Positions 53,709 to 63,427 of a stretch of DNA of 64,000 nt are shown piece by piece; position 1 is the first letter of the stretch, and each line of letters starts with the position of its first letter. This DNA comes from an uncultured Acetatifactor sp. (GTDB taxonomy: Bacteria > Bacillota > Clostridia > Lachnospirales > Lachnospiraceae). Made by a program: the position numbers and the translations under genes. The stretch lies in assembly GCA_934426825.1 (NCBI GenBank), contig CAKRYI010000002.1, positions 1 to 64,000 on the forward strand, given 5' to 3'. The notes under the pieces were generated by a model. It saw nothing but the letters and a program-made list of their open reading frames with translations, did not search any database and had not been told where the DNA came from.

Positions 53709-54356
53709 TCACCTCTTCCGTGCAAGAACCATCGTCCACGGAAACGGTGACTTTGTCTCCACTATCTCCATTCCACTCTCCTTAACCAACTTACAAAAGC
53801 CTTTTTTACTCCAATGCTGAATATGTCCGGGTGTATTACCCATATCTTTCCAGTATTTTCCTCTCAGCATATTAAGGATTCTCCAAATCGGCTCATTGGG
53901 AACACTTAACAGCACATATCCCGTACCCAATCTTTTAATTTCCGCCAATGCCGCTGCCGGTTCCTCCAAATGTTCCAATACCTCCGAGCATACCACAAGA
54001 CTGTAACCTTCCGACAGTGAAGACATTTTTTCTTCTTTCGGTTTTCTCACTTCCATAGAATAAATATTTCCGACATAGAAATTAATATTCGGATATTTCT
54101 CTATTGCCTCTATTATTACCTTTTCAGAAATATCAAAAGCATCTATCTCGGTCTGCGGATACAAATTTCTCAAATGACCGGTAACCTCTCCTTCTCCGCA
54201 TCCGGCTTCCAGTATTTTTTCAGGTACAGCCCCTATTTTTCCTAACAGTTCTTCAATGCTTTTAAAAAAGCCCTTCATCATCCATCTTACAATGGGATTA
54301 CCGGAATGGTACTTGTCATAATAATTTCCTTCTGGTTGTACAACTTGGTTTTTCAT
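53709..54356 (-). CDS. SAM-dependent methyltransferase, class I
   Basis: A 215-residue protein: ILEAGCGEGEVTGHL (SAM binding, about residues 48-62), IDAFDISEKV, LVVCSEVLEHLEEP and HIQHWSKKGF. It could methylate a sugar or a lipid carrier; the HIQHW segment is common in methyltransferases of polysaccharide loci. GGAAGG precedes the ATG. Confidence 0.85.
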   Translation of the reverse strand: MKNQVVQPEGNYYDKYHSGNPIVRWMMKGFFKSIEELLGKIGAVPEKILEAGCGEGEVTGHLRNLYPQTEIDAFDISEKVIIEAIEKYPNINFYVGNIYSMEVRKPKEEKMSSLSEGYSLVVCSEVLEHLEEPAAALAEIKRLGTGYVLLSVPNEPIWRILNMLRGKYWKDMGNTPGHIQHWSKKGFCKLVKESGMEIVETKSPFPWTMVLARKR

Positions 54357-54382
54357 AATTCTTTCCTTCCGTGTTGTGTAAT

Positions 54383-55276
54383 TTATACCTGTCCCTTTAC
54401 CCTTGCAGGAACCCCATAAGCTAATGCGTTCTCCGGAACATCCCGCGTCACTACACTTCCTATTCCTATCTTAGAATCATCTCCAACCCTTACCCGATTC
54501 AAAATTGAACTATTCACGCCTATCCACGCATTGTTCTCTACAATAGAACTTCCACAAAGAATGGTTCCTGCAGTAATTACAGCATTATCACCAATCACAA
54601 CATTATGTGCTATGTGAACCAAATTATCAACCTTAACATCGGCTCCCACCTTTGTGCTTCCTTCAAACAAAGAAGTACAGACATCCGTATTGTCACCAAT
54701 ATACACTCGGTCTCCCAAAACAACTCCTCCACAATGAGCAACTTTCCTGTTCACATTATGAATACGTAGAATCTGAAATCCCTCTGATCCAATCGTCGAG
54801 TTGCATCCGATAACGCAATCATCACCGATAACTGTCCCGTGCTTGATAACAGAATTATGGCCTATTGAAACATGATTTCCTATTTTAACGCCCTCCTCTA
54901 TGACAGCAGTTGGCGCAATATTACAATCTGTCCCTATCATTGTAGGAAAACAAAATTTATCATAAAAATCTGTTTTTTCATACAAAAAATCATGTATATC
55001 ATAAAATGTTTTCTCTGCATCCTGACAAACAATATAAGAAAGTTCTCTCTCCGCTTTTTTATATTCTTGTAAACAGTTCTGCGGAACAACAACTGCAACT
55101 ACAGCTTTGTTATTTTTAATAATATCGATATAATTTGTCGACGTCACATAAGTTAATACTTTATCATGTTCGCTATCACGATTACATAAATTCAATCCAT
55201 TAATTTCTATATCTTTTCCTATATATGTCAAATTAAGTACTGTGCATATCTCCGATATTCTTATACGCCTTTGCAT
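54383..55276 (-). CDS. LpxD-like N-acyltransferase (left-handed beta-helix)
   Basis: A 297-residue protein. Residues 1-100 resemble the LpxD N-terminal uridine-binding domain, residues 110-290 are hexapeptide repeats, and VDNLVHIAHNVVIG keeps the histidine that is catalytic in LpxD (here His224). IGSEGFQ matches the LpxD IGSDGF loop. LpxD acylates UDP-glucosamine derivatives in lipid A synthesis, which a Gram-positive would lack. With two DegT-family genes directly upstream, N-acylation of a UDP-amino sugar is the best guess. Confidence 0.82.
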   Translation of the reverse strand: MQRRIRISEICTVLNLTYIGKDIEINGLNLCNRDSEHDKVLTYVTSTNYIDIIKNNKAVVAVVVPQNCLQEYKKAERELSYIVCQDAEKTFYDIHDFLYEKTDFYDKFCFPTMIGTDCNIAPTAVIEEGVKIGNHVSIGHNSVIKHGTVIGDDCVIGCNSTIGSEGFQILRIHNVNRKVAHCGGVVLGDRVYIGDNTDVCTSLFEGSTKVGADVKVDNLVHIAHNVVIGDNAVITAGTILCGSSIVENNAWIGVNSSILNRVRVGDDSKIGIGSVVTRDVPENALAYGVPARVKGQV

Positions 55277-55305
55277 TTGCTAATACCTTTCTCTTTCTGC
55301 CAATC

Positions 55306-56373
55306 TTATCGTGCTTCTTCGTTTTGAACCCACCAGCCACATGGCAATGCTACAAATCTCGAATAAAATTCTTCCACTCCCGGCAAACTGTCCTGCTTTC
55401 CGAAAATAGTGTATCTGTTATTATTTAAGTGCACTCCCGACGCATACCATCCTTTATTCCGATACTCCTGAATAGCTGCACGTTTATCCGGAACCAATAT
55501 TCCAAACACCCAATAATTGGGAAATATATCCTGTCTTCCCATAACCTTTGTATTTTCGGAAAGAAGCAATTCTTCTTTCCATACCATCGCCTGCTTACGC
55601 TGTGCTTCCAAAATAGAATTCATACATGTCATCTGTTGAATTCCAATATACGCATTTACATTGCTCATAGTTGCACTGTGCCCTCTTAGCACTATATCAC
55701 AGTTAGGACTGATTTCTCCGAGTTCATCCCGAAAAATGCTTCTGTCAATTCCACAATCCCGAATCAGTTCCGCTTTTTTCAAAAGTTCCGGATTATGAAT
55801 AACTATGGCGCCCCCGTCAATCGTATTTGGAAGTCGTACTGCATTAAACGAAAAAATCGTAATATCCGTACCACAATTTCCGATTTTCTTTCCCTTATAC
55901 TCACTTCCAAAAGCCTCGATTCCATCATCAATGACCGGTATTCCATGTTTTTTTCCTATTTCATTAATCTCATCAATGTATCCGGGATACCCACAAAAAT
56001 GATTATGCACAATTGCCTTTGTACGGGATGAAATTTTCTTTTCCACGCTGGTGGGGCATAATGTTCCCGTATGCGGGTCTACATCCGCCCACTTAATCTG
56101 GATTTCATGTGCCGCAAACGGCTGTGTAGAAGCCAGACATGCCATGGGTGATGCAATCACTTCATCGCCGGCATGTATGTTCAACAATGACGTTGCAACC
56201 GCTATTGCCATATTAAAAGAGTTCGTTACCAAAACCCTTTCTGTTACCCCTAAAAAAGTACGCAAATCCTCTTCAAACTTTAACGAATATTCACCATATG
56301 CCAGTTTCCCGGAATGAAGAATCGTTTCCAATTCCGGTAATTCCGGCATATATGGTTTATACAATGGAATCAT
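55306..56373 (-). CDS. DegT-family protein lacking the PLP lysine (pseudo-aminotransferase)
   Basis: A 355-residue member of the DegT/DnrJ/EryC1/StrS fold. In the segment TIFSFNAVRLPNTIDGG, Arg180 (codon CGA at 55834-55836) stands where the neighbouring paralogue has Lys184 in CYSFQAIKHMTTVDGG. The phosphate-binding region is changed as well (TNSFNMAIA versus LNSGTAALH), and DDGIEAFG replaces EDTAHALG, though the first Asp is kept. It should therefore not work as an ordinary transaminase. It starts 1 bp after the active paralogue and both end with the unusual CGWWV, so they are probably a duplicated pair acting together. Confidence 0.85.
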   Translation of the reverse strand: MIPLYKPYMPELPELETILHSGKLAYGEYSLKFEEDLRTFLGVTERVLVTNSFNMAIAVATSLLNIHAGDEVIASPMACLASTQPFAAHEIQIKWADVDPHTGTLCPTSVEKKISSRTKAIVHNHFCGYPGYIDEINEIGKKHGIPVIDDGIEAFGSEYKGKKIGNCGTDITIFSFNAVRLPNTIDGGAIVIHNPELLKKAELIRDCGIDRSIFRDELGEISPNCDIVLRGHSATMSNVNAYIGIQQMTCMNSILEAQRKQAMVWKEELLLSENTKVMGRQDIFPNYWVFGILVPDKRAAIQEYRNKGWYASGVHLNNNRYTIFGKQDSLPGVEEFYSRFVALPCGWWVQNEEAR

Positions 56374-56374
56374 C

Positions 56375-57469
56375 CTACCAACCTCGTTTTATCATATCTA
56401 CAATAAATTCCCTGTTTTCGTCACTGACCCACCAGCCACAAGGAATGTGTACAAATTCCGAATAAAAGGAATCCAATGCCGGCAATTCACATTTAGATTC
56501 ACTAAATACGCTATGCGTATCGCTCCTGTGATGCAATTGGGAAGCCGTAATTCCATGACTTTCCATCATCTTGCAAAACGCATCTCTGTTCTCCACCTTC
56601 ATGGTATATAACCAATAAGAAGGTTCTGTATGAGGATAATAAGGAATCAACGTCACACCGGGAACCCCTTGCAGCGCCTTATCATAAAATTTTCCATTTG
56701 CAATATGTCTGCCTATTACCTCGTTAATATGGTTTAACTGGACTAAACCTATGGTTGCATTCACATTGTTCATTCCATACTTATAACCGGCTCTTTTTAT
56801 ATCATTTTCCAGCCGGGAAACCTTTTTATCCAAGCCAAACCACCGAAGTTTTCGTGCATCCGCCAATTCTCCCTCATCTTTAAAGCTGATTGCCCCTCCA
56901 TCCACAGTGGTCATATGCTTGATTGCCTGAAACGAATAACAGGTATATCTCGAATTAGAACCTACCATCTTTCCGTTATACTTGCTCCCCAATGCATGAG
57001 CCGTATCCTCTATAATCGGTATGTGATATTCTTCCGATATTTTATTAAACTCATCCATGTTGCATACCATACCAGCGTAATGTACCAACATAATTGCTTT
57101 CGTGCGCTCTGTAATTTTCTCACGCACCGACTGCGGATCTAAAAGTCCTGTACAAGCATCCACATCTGCCCATACCACCTTTGCTCCGGTAATTGCTATT
57201 GTTGTGTTTGTAGGCTCCGCCGTCATTGCAGTACTAATGACCTCATCTCCCGGTCCTACGCCAAGCAACATCAGTGCTATATGCAATGCCGCTGTGCCGG
57301 AATTAAGAGAAAGAACATTTGGGTTCTCAACATATTTCCCAAACCGCTCCTCAAATCTATCCACCGCTTCGCCTACAGCAATATATCCACTATACAGTAT
57401 CTCCTCAATCGCAGGCATCATTTCTTCCCGTGGCGCAATATATGGTTTAACCAATGGAATATTCTTCAT
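56375..57469 (-). CDS. DegT-family sugar aminotransferase (active-site residues intact)
   Basis: A 364-residue PLP enzyme: LNSGTAALHIALML (phosphate binding), IIEDTAHALGS (Asp for the pyridine nitrogen) and SFQAIKHMTTVDGG with Lys184 forming the aldimine. It probably transfers an amino group to a keto-sugar nucleotide. It may form a heterodimer with the lysine-less paralogue that follows after 1 bp. AAGGAAGGG lies upstream, and a promoter sits at 57526-57554. Confidence 0.88.
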   Translation of the reverse strand: MKNIPLVKPYIAPREEMMPAIEEILYSGYIAVGEAVDRFEERFGKYVENPNVLSLNSGTAALHIALMLLGVGPGDEVISTAMTAEPTNTTIAITGAKVVWADVDACTGLLDPQSVREKITERTKAIMLVHYAGMVCNMDEFNKISEEYHIPIIEDTAHALGSKYNGKMVGSNSRYTCYSFQAIKHMTTVDGGAISFKDEGELADARKLRWFGLDKKVSRLENDIKRAGYKYGMNNVNATIGLVQLNHINEVIGRHIANGKFYDKALQGVPGVTLIPYYPHTEPSYWLYTMKVENRDAFCKMMESHGITASQLHHRSDTHSVFSESKCELPALDSFYSEFVHIPCGWWVSDENREFIVDMIKRGW

Positions 57470-57525
57470 CTTCTTACCCTTCCTTTACTTTATGTCAATT
57501 TCGCTTCGCATTTCATTTTTTCTCT

Positions 57526-57554
57526 ATTTTAGCATTTCAATATATAGAATGCAA
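57526..57554 (-). promoter_or_regulatory. Internal promoter for the aminotransferase pair and following genes
   Basis: On the minus strand TTGCAT (57549-57554), a 17-bp spacer ending in TGC, and TAAAAT (57526-57531), an extended -10 promoter. Confidence 0.55.
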
Positions 57555-57566
57555 CACTCATCGGGT

Positions 57567-59489
57567 TTACCGCTGTACTGCGCCTATATAATGAAATTTT
57601 TTCAGCTTCTCCAAATCATATATGGTAATATCCAGACTCCCCTCCGAAGGTTCTGTCTCCTCCAAATCAATTTCAACCTTTCCATCCCGACATACTACCG
57701 GTTGAATAAGTCCTTGAAATACACATATACTGTTCGGATTTCCTTCATAAGACAGATGAATTCTGTCGTCTGTCACCTCAACAGTGACATTCATCCCCTT
57801 TTCCTCGAAAGCCGAAGCATCCCACTGCCAAAAGACTGTTTCATTCTCTATATTTAACATAAAGTAAAGAGGAATACTGTCATCTAAAAGCATGGGCGAT
57901 TCATACCATACAACCGGTATCACGGCAACTCCGTCATATCTGCCATCTACATTGTAAAACGAAGCCATTTGCAATGCCTCAACATAATTTAGAGAATCAT
58001 TGCAATATACATAAAGCCGTTCTCCTTGATGCGCTTGCAGAAAATCTTCCATCAGCTCCGCGTATCTCATCATATAATTATTCTTTTCCCATGTACCCAT
58101 AGCAGCAACACTGTGTGCCAGCATAGCCACACATATAATCATTACTGCCAGATGCCTTTTTGCCAATGCTACAACAAGTACACATACACCTGTTGTCACA
58201 CATAACAGCGCTCCCCACTCCAAATATCCTATATTCTCCAACCCTCTGCATCCGCTCAGCCAGTCCTCATTGGGATTCCATAATTTTCGCCTATACAGAA
58301 TTAAATAAGGTATCCAAATAGCCGCCGTACCATACAGAAATGCAATTCTGCCTCTCCACTTTGAAGTTCTGTTCGCTTCCGTTTTGTCCACAAGAAACGC
58401 CCATACCACTACCGATAAAAGCGTGATATATGTAATATAGCGTCCAAGCAGTTTTACCATTTGTCCCCCCTCATTGTAATATACCAATGTGGAATGACGG
58501 GCAGAAACAAAAATCAACATAACGGCAAGACTAATAATAAAGTAAAAGTGCCCTTTGAAAGCACGCAGCTTTTGAATATCCGTTCTGCCGATAATATGTG
58601 TTACTATCAAAACATTTCCTAATATTGCATATGCAAGATAGCAAATTATCCAACGTCCGGAAGGCAGGAGTGCATACCCTGTACTTTCAGGTCCCGCTTT
58701 CGTCGCAAACCCCATCGTTGCCTTTAGCAGTTCAAAAGTGGGTTCTGCCCCCGTTCTTGCTGCATACAGCAAAAAGTACAACCCTATAAAAATACATACT
58801 GTACTCACATAAACAATACCGTCCCAAACGAAGTACTGAACAGTGGATTTCTTCTCTCTATTCAGGCATGCGGTGCACCAGTACAGACAAAATATAGGCA
58901 ATAAAACCAACATTAAGTACTTCGTCCAAAACAAACTCAAGGACAATAATGCCGCGCCTATTGTGAACCATACTCTTCCCTTATTTCTAATCTCATCCGA
59001 TATTTTTACTCTACGAAACACCATATGATATAAGACAGCGATAAGCAATAACGGAACTGAAAGATTTTCTGATAAAAGCAATCTCGAAAACACAAAATAA
59101 CCGGGAGTACAAGCTATCATTATAACTACCGCCAAAATCCTTCCGGAAGGCAGTAATTTCTTTAATAAGACATATATCACTCCCAATCCGATTACTTTAA
59201 TCACGATATTAATACAAAGCATTGCCCACAGGAAATGTTGCTTGCATATTAAACCCGGTGCCAAAATTGCCGGATACAAAAACGGGTAATGAAAACTGCT
59301 CACCGGATTTCCATAAAAAATATCTTGTGCAATCTCTTTATATACCTTCTCATCTCCATTGACAATATACGGCTTAGAATAAAACACGAAAGTAATTTGA
59401 GAAATCACAAAGATAAGCAGTATAAGCCAATACTTTACATTTATCTTGTTGTTCTTAAAACATCTGCAATCCTTCATTTCTCTGAGCAT
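57567..59489 (-). CDS. GT39-like GT-C membrane glycosyltransferase
   Basis: A 640-residue protein with a first span at about 20-38, then YIVNGDEKVYKEIAQDI with the acidic pair of GT-C enzymes, about ten more spans and an external C-terminal domain of about 170 residues. It probably uses a polyprenyl-phosphate sugar made by a GtrB-like enzyme such as that at 42177-43148. AAGGA lies 8 nt before the ATG. Confidence 0.8.
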   Translation of the reverse strand: MLREMKDCRCFKNNKINVKYWLILLIFVISQITFVFYSKPYIVNGDEKVYKEIAQDIFYGNPVSSFHYPFLYPAILAPGLICKQHFLWAMLCINIVIKVIGLGVIYVLLKKLLPSGRILAVVIMIACTPGYFVFSRLLLSENLSVPLLLIAVLYHMVFRRVKISDEIRNKGRVWFTIGAALLSLSLFWTKYLMLVLLPIFCLYWCTACLNREKKSTVQYFVWDGIVYVSTVCIFIGLYFLLYAARTGAEPTFELLKATMGFATKAGPESTGYALLPSGRWIICYLAYAILGNVLIVTHIIGRTDIQKLRAFKGHFYFIISLAVMLIFVSARHSTLVYYNEGGQMVKLLGRYITYITLLSVVVWAFLVDKTEANRTSKWRGRIAFLYGTAAIWIPYLILYRRKLWNPNEDWLSGCRGLENIGYLEWGALLCVTTGVCVLVVALAKRHLAVMIICVAMLAHSVAAMGTWEKNNYMMRYAELMEDFLQAHQGERLYVYCNDSLNYVEALQMASFYNVDGRYDGVAVIPVVWYESPMLLDDSIPLYFMLNIENETVFWQWDASAFEEKGMNVTVEVTDDRIHLSYEGNPNSICVFQGLIQPVVCRDGKVEIDLEETEPSEGSLDITIYDLEKLKKFHYIGAVQR

Positions 59490-59528
59490 ACCGTTTTCCT
59501 TTCATCCACTGCCTTATCCCCACACCTA

Positions 59529-61094
59529 TCAAAGTTTCTCCGCATTACAATGTTCTACATAGTGTCTTGTCATTACCCATAAAAAGAGCGGTACAATTCC
59601 ACACAATATCCGATTGTAAGAATCTCCAAAGCCCTTTCTCAAATCGTTAAATCTGCACATACAAATGGCAAAATTAAAAACAATATACCCTAACCAGATT
59701 AAATCCCCCGTTTCAAACTTTTTGGCATAATAAATCAGAATTATGCAAAGCAACAGAGCAATCCATGGAAAAGGCCCCCAAAATTCATTTGCGATATTAT
59801 AAAACTCCGCATCCAGATTAATTACCGCTCTGGAGCTTTTTACAATTAACAGCACCACCCCCGCAGCCGCCAGTCCCAGCATCATGACAGCGGGAAGCTT
59901 GTCCTTAAAAAGGGATTTTACAGCTTTTCGAATAAAAAACACATAAATAACTGTGCCAAGGTAAACTCCGCCCATAACAATAACAGTCTTTATCCCCATC
60001 TGATCCGAATCAGGGATTCCTGTTACCCATATCATTTTTATCCAATATGTTATCTGTGCAAATCCGGTCGGGAAAAGCAGTGCCCAATACAATTCCTTGT
60101 TTCCGATTTGCAAGGTACTGATACAAACAATCAGGAAACAGACTACCGTACAAGTTTCAGCCCGGCACAAAGTAAGCATTACCGTTATCATTCCAAGTAA
60201 TATTACCATGCCCCTTTTGGCATTAGCCGGCAGTTCTGTCATCTTATAGCTCAGAACCACCAAAAGATACATATAAACCATAACATACGTATTGCTGATT
60301 ATAAATTGTGCCATCAGGTGAAACGGCGCTGTTAAAAGAAGAAACACCGTCACTGCTGTTGCTAAACACCACGTTTTTCGTTTCGAAAACGAACACTTCT
60401 GTATCTGCTCCAAAATACTGAGAAAGAAAAAACCCCCGAAACTGATAATCAACATATGATGAATGGTAAAAATATTTTCAAATCCACTCATATATGCCAA
60501 AGAACTAAAATATGCCGGCATTAACCCCGTCCACTGCATCCATGTTTTCACACTTTCACCAAAGCCACCATTCAGTACCAAAAGTTCCCCATATTTCATA
60601 ATAAAATACGAAGAATCAAAAGACAGCAAAATGGTCAGAATGCCGCTTGACACTAGCGCAGACACACCGGAAAAATACAATATTGTTTGCGCAAAATCTT
60701 TCCAATCATCCTTCCGGCATATAAAAGCAGTTCTCACCATCATACCGGTGAGAAAAACTATTGTAATAATCAACATTGTCATTGAATTATACGGAATTCC
60801 AAGCAATGTCACGAAATAACTTAGTATGCACCAGCTCACTAAACCTGCCGGGTATGCCAAAAAAAATATCCACCCTTTTTGTATGGGAATATTTAATAAT
60901 ATAATCAAAAGATACCCCGCAGCATATAGCAAAACGGAAACCACAATTTGTTTCACCTGATAACCGGTGGTCAACTCCAATGCCAGTTTCGCCAGCTTAT
61001 CCGTTTCTGCCACCCGCCTTGTAACCACGTAAAGCCCTACTGTCGCACAAACGCAGACTATCCAAAAGGCTGCCGCTCTAATCCATTGTTTCAT
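59529..61094 (-). CDS. Polytopic membrane protein of the capsule locus, function unknown
   Basis: A 521-residue protein with about thirteen spans and short loops. The loop around residues 175-205 (DSSYFIMKYGELLVLNGG, then FGESVKTWMQW) is the most polar part. I recognise no family; GT-C transferase or a second polymerase are possibilities. I place the start at the ATG at 61094, with GGAGG upstream inside the preceding gene, which it nearly abuts. Confidence 0.72.
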   Translation of the reverse strand: MKQWIRAAAFWIVCVCATVGLYVVTRRVAETDKLAKLALELTTGYQVKQIVVSVLLYAAGYLLIILLNIPIQKGWIFFLAYPAGLVSWCILSYFVTLLGIPYNSMTMLIITIVFLTGMMVRTAFICRKDDWKDFAQTILYFSGVSALVSSGILTILLSFDSSYFIMKYGELLVLNGGFGESVKTWMQWTGLMPAYFSSLAYMSGFENIFTIHHMLIISFGGFFFLSILEQIQKCSFSKRKTWCLATAVTVFLLLTAPFHLMAQFIISNTYVMVYMYLLVVLSYKMTELPANAKRGMVILLGMITVMLTLCRAETCTVVCFLIVCISTLQIGNKELYWALLFPTGFAQITYWIKMIWVTGIPDSDQMGIKTVIVMGGVYLGTVIYVFFIRKAVKSLFKDKLPAVMMLGLAAAGVVLLIVKSSRAVINLDAEFYNIANEFWGPFPWIALLLCIILIYYAKKFETGDLIWLGYIVFNFAICMCRFNDLRKGFGDSYNRILCGIVPLFLWVMTRHYVEHCNAEKL

Positions 61095-61095
61095 C

Positions 61096-61776
61096 CTATC
61101 TGCCGCCTCCACAATATAACGAAAAGTTTTCTGCCGCAATCAGATAAATATTAAATTTATCATCGTTAAGCACCATGATTTCCTCCGCGTTTGTAATACC
61201 ATCTATATCAATATACAACCGGGGTAGTTGTTCCTGCCTGCTGATTTCCGCTAAAGTCTGCTCCGAAAACGCATCCTGATAACCGGTTAAAATCATTACA
61301 CCCACATCATATAAAGTACTTATTTTTTCCAAATCCGCTGTTTGACCTGCGGATATATCTTCGTCAACTATTTGCGTTGAAAACTGTTCAAAAAACGGCT
61401 TACACCAATCATCTGTATAAGAAAGATTTACCGTTCTGTTTCTGATAATAGGAGTTATCCACATATCCTTGTGCCATTCCTGATTAGGAATATTAACCTG
61501 TGTAAAAGATACGTTCGGTGCACTGTCAGACTGTGTCAAATACGGATAAAGAACTTGTATGTTATAAATAATCATACTAATACCGAAAAAAATACTCACC
61601 ACTATCGCCACTCTGCGGCTCATGGCGTGTTTAAACATTAAGATAAAAAATACAAGCAGCAATGCTATCTCATAGAGTACTGCCGACTTTCTTGCCGAAT
61701 AATGTACAAGCACTCCGCCTAAAAGCAGACATATAAGACACTGCATTGTTTTAACAAAGGATCTGCTCCTACCCAT
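61096..61776 (-). CDS. Membrane protein with an extracytoplasmic C-terminal domain, function unknown
   Basis: A 226-residue protein: spans near residues 10-26, 32-49 and 54-76, then a soluble external domain of about 150 residues. It overlaps the upstream GT2 gene by 8 bp (GGGAG upstream) and is followed by the polytopic protein at 59529-61094, whose start lies 2 bp past its stop. Such close packing suggests the two work together. No motif identified. Confidence 0.7.
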   Translation of the reverse strand: MGRSRSFVKTMQCLICLLLGGVLVHYSARKSAVLYEIALLLVFFILMFKHAMSRRVAIVVSIFFGISMIIYNIQVLYPYLTQSDSAPNVSFTQVNIPNQEWHKDMWITPIIRNRTVNLSYTDDWCKPFFEQFSTQIVDEDISAGQTADLEKISTLYDVGVMILTGYQDAFSEQTLAEISRQEQLPRLYIDIDGITNAEEIMVLNDDKFNIYLIAAENFSLYCGGGR

Positions 61777-62731
61777 TCTTTTTTATCTCCCTATATAATC
61801 CGGGTGCATATCTAAATAATTTTGCACCCATTTGAAAATGGAATGTATCCTGCTTCAGTTCCTTGGATTTCCATAAATTAGCATAGTGCGTGCGAAATTC
61901 TTTCAGTAACTCTTTCTTTTTTTGTTTTAACGTATCTCGGTCACATGCCCGATACATACCCATTAGTAATTTAATATACTTCAACTCTATGTACCGCAGG
62001 CTCCCCGGAATGTTCTGTTTTGTAAACTTTAACATATAGTGATAAAGCCATATATTCTGCTCTATTTTGGTGGAAGAATAGGCACTTCTGGATATACTTC
62101 CGCCTCTGACATATACATGATAAAAAACATTTTCTACGGAAACATACTTTTGACATTTTGCCAATACCTGTATAATTGTCGCTTCATCAATTCCCGTACT
62201 CTGTGGAATAAACTCTACGGAGTCAAATAAGGACTTTCTAAAAGTACGGCATGCTAAAGATGGAGACGTTAACCTTGTAAAATATGCCTCTAATATTTCC
62301 TCCCTTTCTAATTGAACAACAGGGGGAATTTCTGTCCACAAACATTGTCCCTGCCCATCCTCCATCCGCAGGCCAAAGTGTACAATATCCGCATCTGTTT
62401 TTTCAATAACAGCGCATAAACTATCCAACATATCTTTTTCTACGAAATCATCACTATCCACGAATGCCAAATACTCACCCTTTGCTATTTCTATCCCCGC
62501 TGCACATGCGCTTCCGATTCCACCATTCTTCTTATGGATGACAGATATTCTTGCATCCCTCTCTGCGTACTGGTCCAGCATTGTTCCTGAATTGTCTGTA
62601 GAGCCGTCATCAACTGCAATAAGTTCAAATTTTGTATATGTCTGTACCAATATACTGTTGATACATTTCTCCAGATATTTATCCGCATTGTATACAGGAA
62701 CAATCACTGAAAATAAAATATTATCCGCCAT
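61769..62731 (-). CDS. Family 2 glycosyltransferase (soluble)
   Basis: A 320-residue GT-A enzyme: FSVIVPVYNADKYLEKCINSI, AVDDGSTDNSG, FVDSDDFVEKDML (DxD near residue 93), and ACRTFRKSLFD. It resembles EpsJ/CapH-type transferases that build the repeat unit in the cytoplasm. Its start abuts the stop of the acetyltransferase gene, with GGAG upstream. It is the only soluble repeat-unit transferase seen in the visible part of the capsule locus. Confidence 0.87.
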   Translation of the reverse strand: MADNILFSVIVPVYNADKYLEKCINSILVQTYTKFELIAVDDGSTDNSGTMLDQYAERDARISVIHKKNGGIGSACAAGIEIAKGEYLAFVDSDDFVEKDMLDSLCAVIEKTDADIVHFGLRMEDGQGQCLWTEIPPVVQLEREEILEAYFTRLTSPSLACRTFRKSLFDSVEFIPQSTGIDEATIIQVLAKCQKYVSVENVFYHVYVRGGSISRSAYSSTKIEQNIWLYHYMLKFTKQNIPGSLRYIELKYIKLLMGMYRACDRDTLKQKKKELLKEFRTHYANLWKSKELKQDTFHFQMGAKLFRYAPGLYREIKKNG

Positions 62732-63427
62732 TTACCTATTCTCCGTTTCTACCGCCTTGCGTAATTTCTTTATATCCGAGAAGCATGAGGCATGCTTCTC
62801 TATCCATTCCTCATCCTTATTCCACCACTCTAACTTTAACAGCCACTCAACATCCTCCTGTTCAAAGCGATACCGTATAACCTTTGCAGGAACCCCGCCT
62901 ACAATTGCATACGGTGGGACGTCTTTTACTACAACCGCATAAGATGCAACAATCGCCCCATCACCAATGGTAACTCCCTGTCTGATTTTTGCACCCTTTC
63001 CTATCCATACATCATTGCCGATCTTTGCAAAATATTTTTTATCCTCATCCACAAAACTGTATTCCTCAAACAGGCTTTCCTTCACATACTGTTTTCCAAA
63101 AAAATCCGCCTTTCTGTAAAACATAGGGTAGGTACTTACAAAAACAGATGCCGGATGATTCCCTAATATCAACTCAATATGGTCAGATAGGGAACAATAA
63201 CGCCCAATCCATGTTCCCGGCAGATTACAATAATCTGCCACATAAGAATATCTACCTATCCTGCTTCCAACAATCGTTGTATGCTGCCATATCTGATTTT
63301 GCCCTTCAAATACAGTGTTTTCATCCCAGCCCGCTGATACTGCAATCCGGCAGTTTAAGGACTTATTCAATTTTTTTACCCGCATCATCCTTATCAGGCG
63401 ATGGAAATAGTAGCTAATTTGTCCCAT
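62732..63427 (-). CDS. CatB-like hexapeptide O-acetyltransferase
   Basis: A 231-residue left-handed beta-helix protein: SRIGRYSYVADYCNL, IGRYCSLSDHIELILGNHP with the catalytic-type His, then IGNDVWIGKGAKIRQGVTIGDGAIV and IVGGVPAKVIRYRF. This is the xenobiotic/CatB acyltransferase pattern; in capsule loci such enzymes O-acetylate a sugar of the repeat unit. The ATG at 63427 has AGGAG 8 nt upstream and overlaps the end of wzx. Confidence 0.87.
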   Translation of the reverse strand: MGQISYYFHRLIRMMRVKKLNKSLNCRIAVSAGWDENTVFEGQNQIWQHTTIVGSRIGRYSYVADYCNLPGTWIGRYCSLSDHIELILGNHPASVFVSTYPMFYRKADFFGKQYVKESLFEEYSFVDEDKKYFAKIGNDVWIGKGAKIRQGVTIGDGAIVASYAVVVKDVPPYAIVGGVPAKVIRYRFEQEDVEWLLKLEWWNKDEEWIEKHASCFSDIKKLRKAVETENR

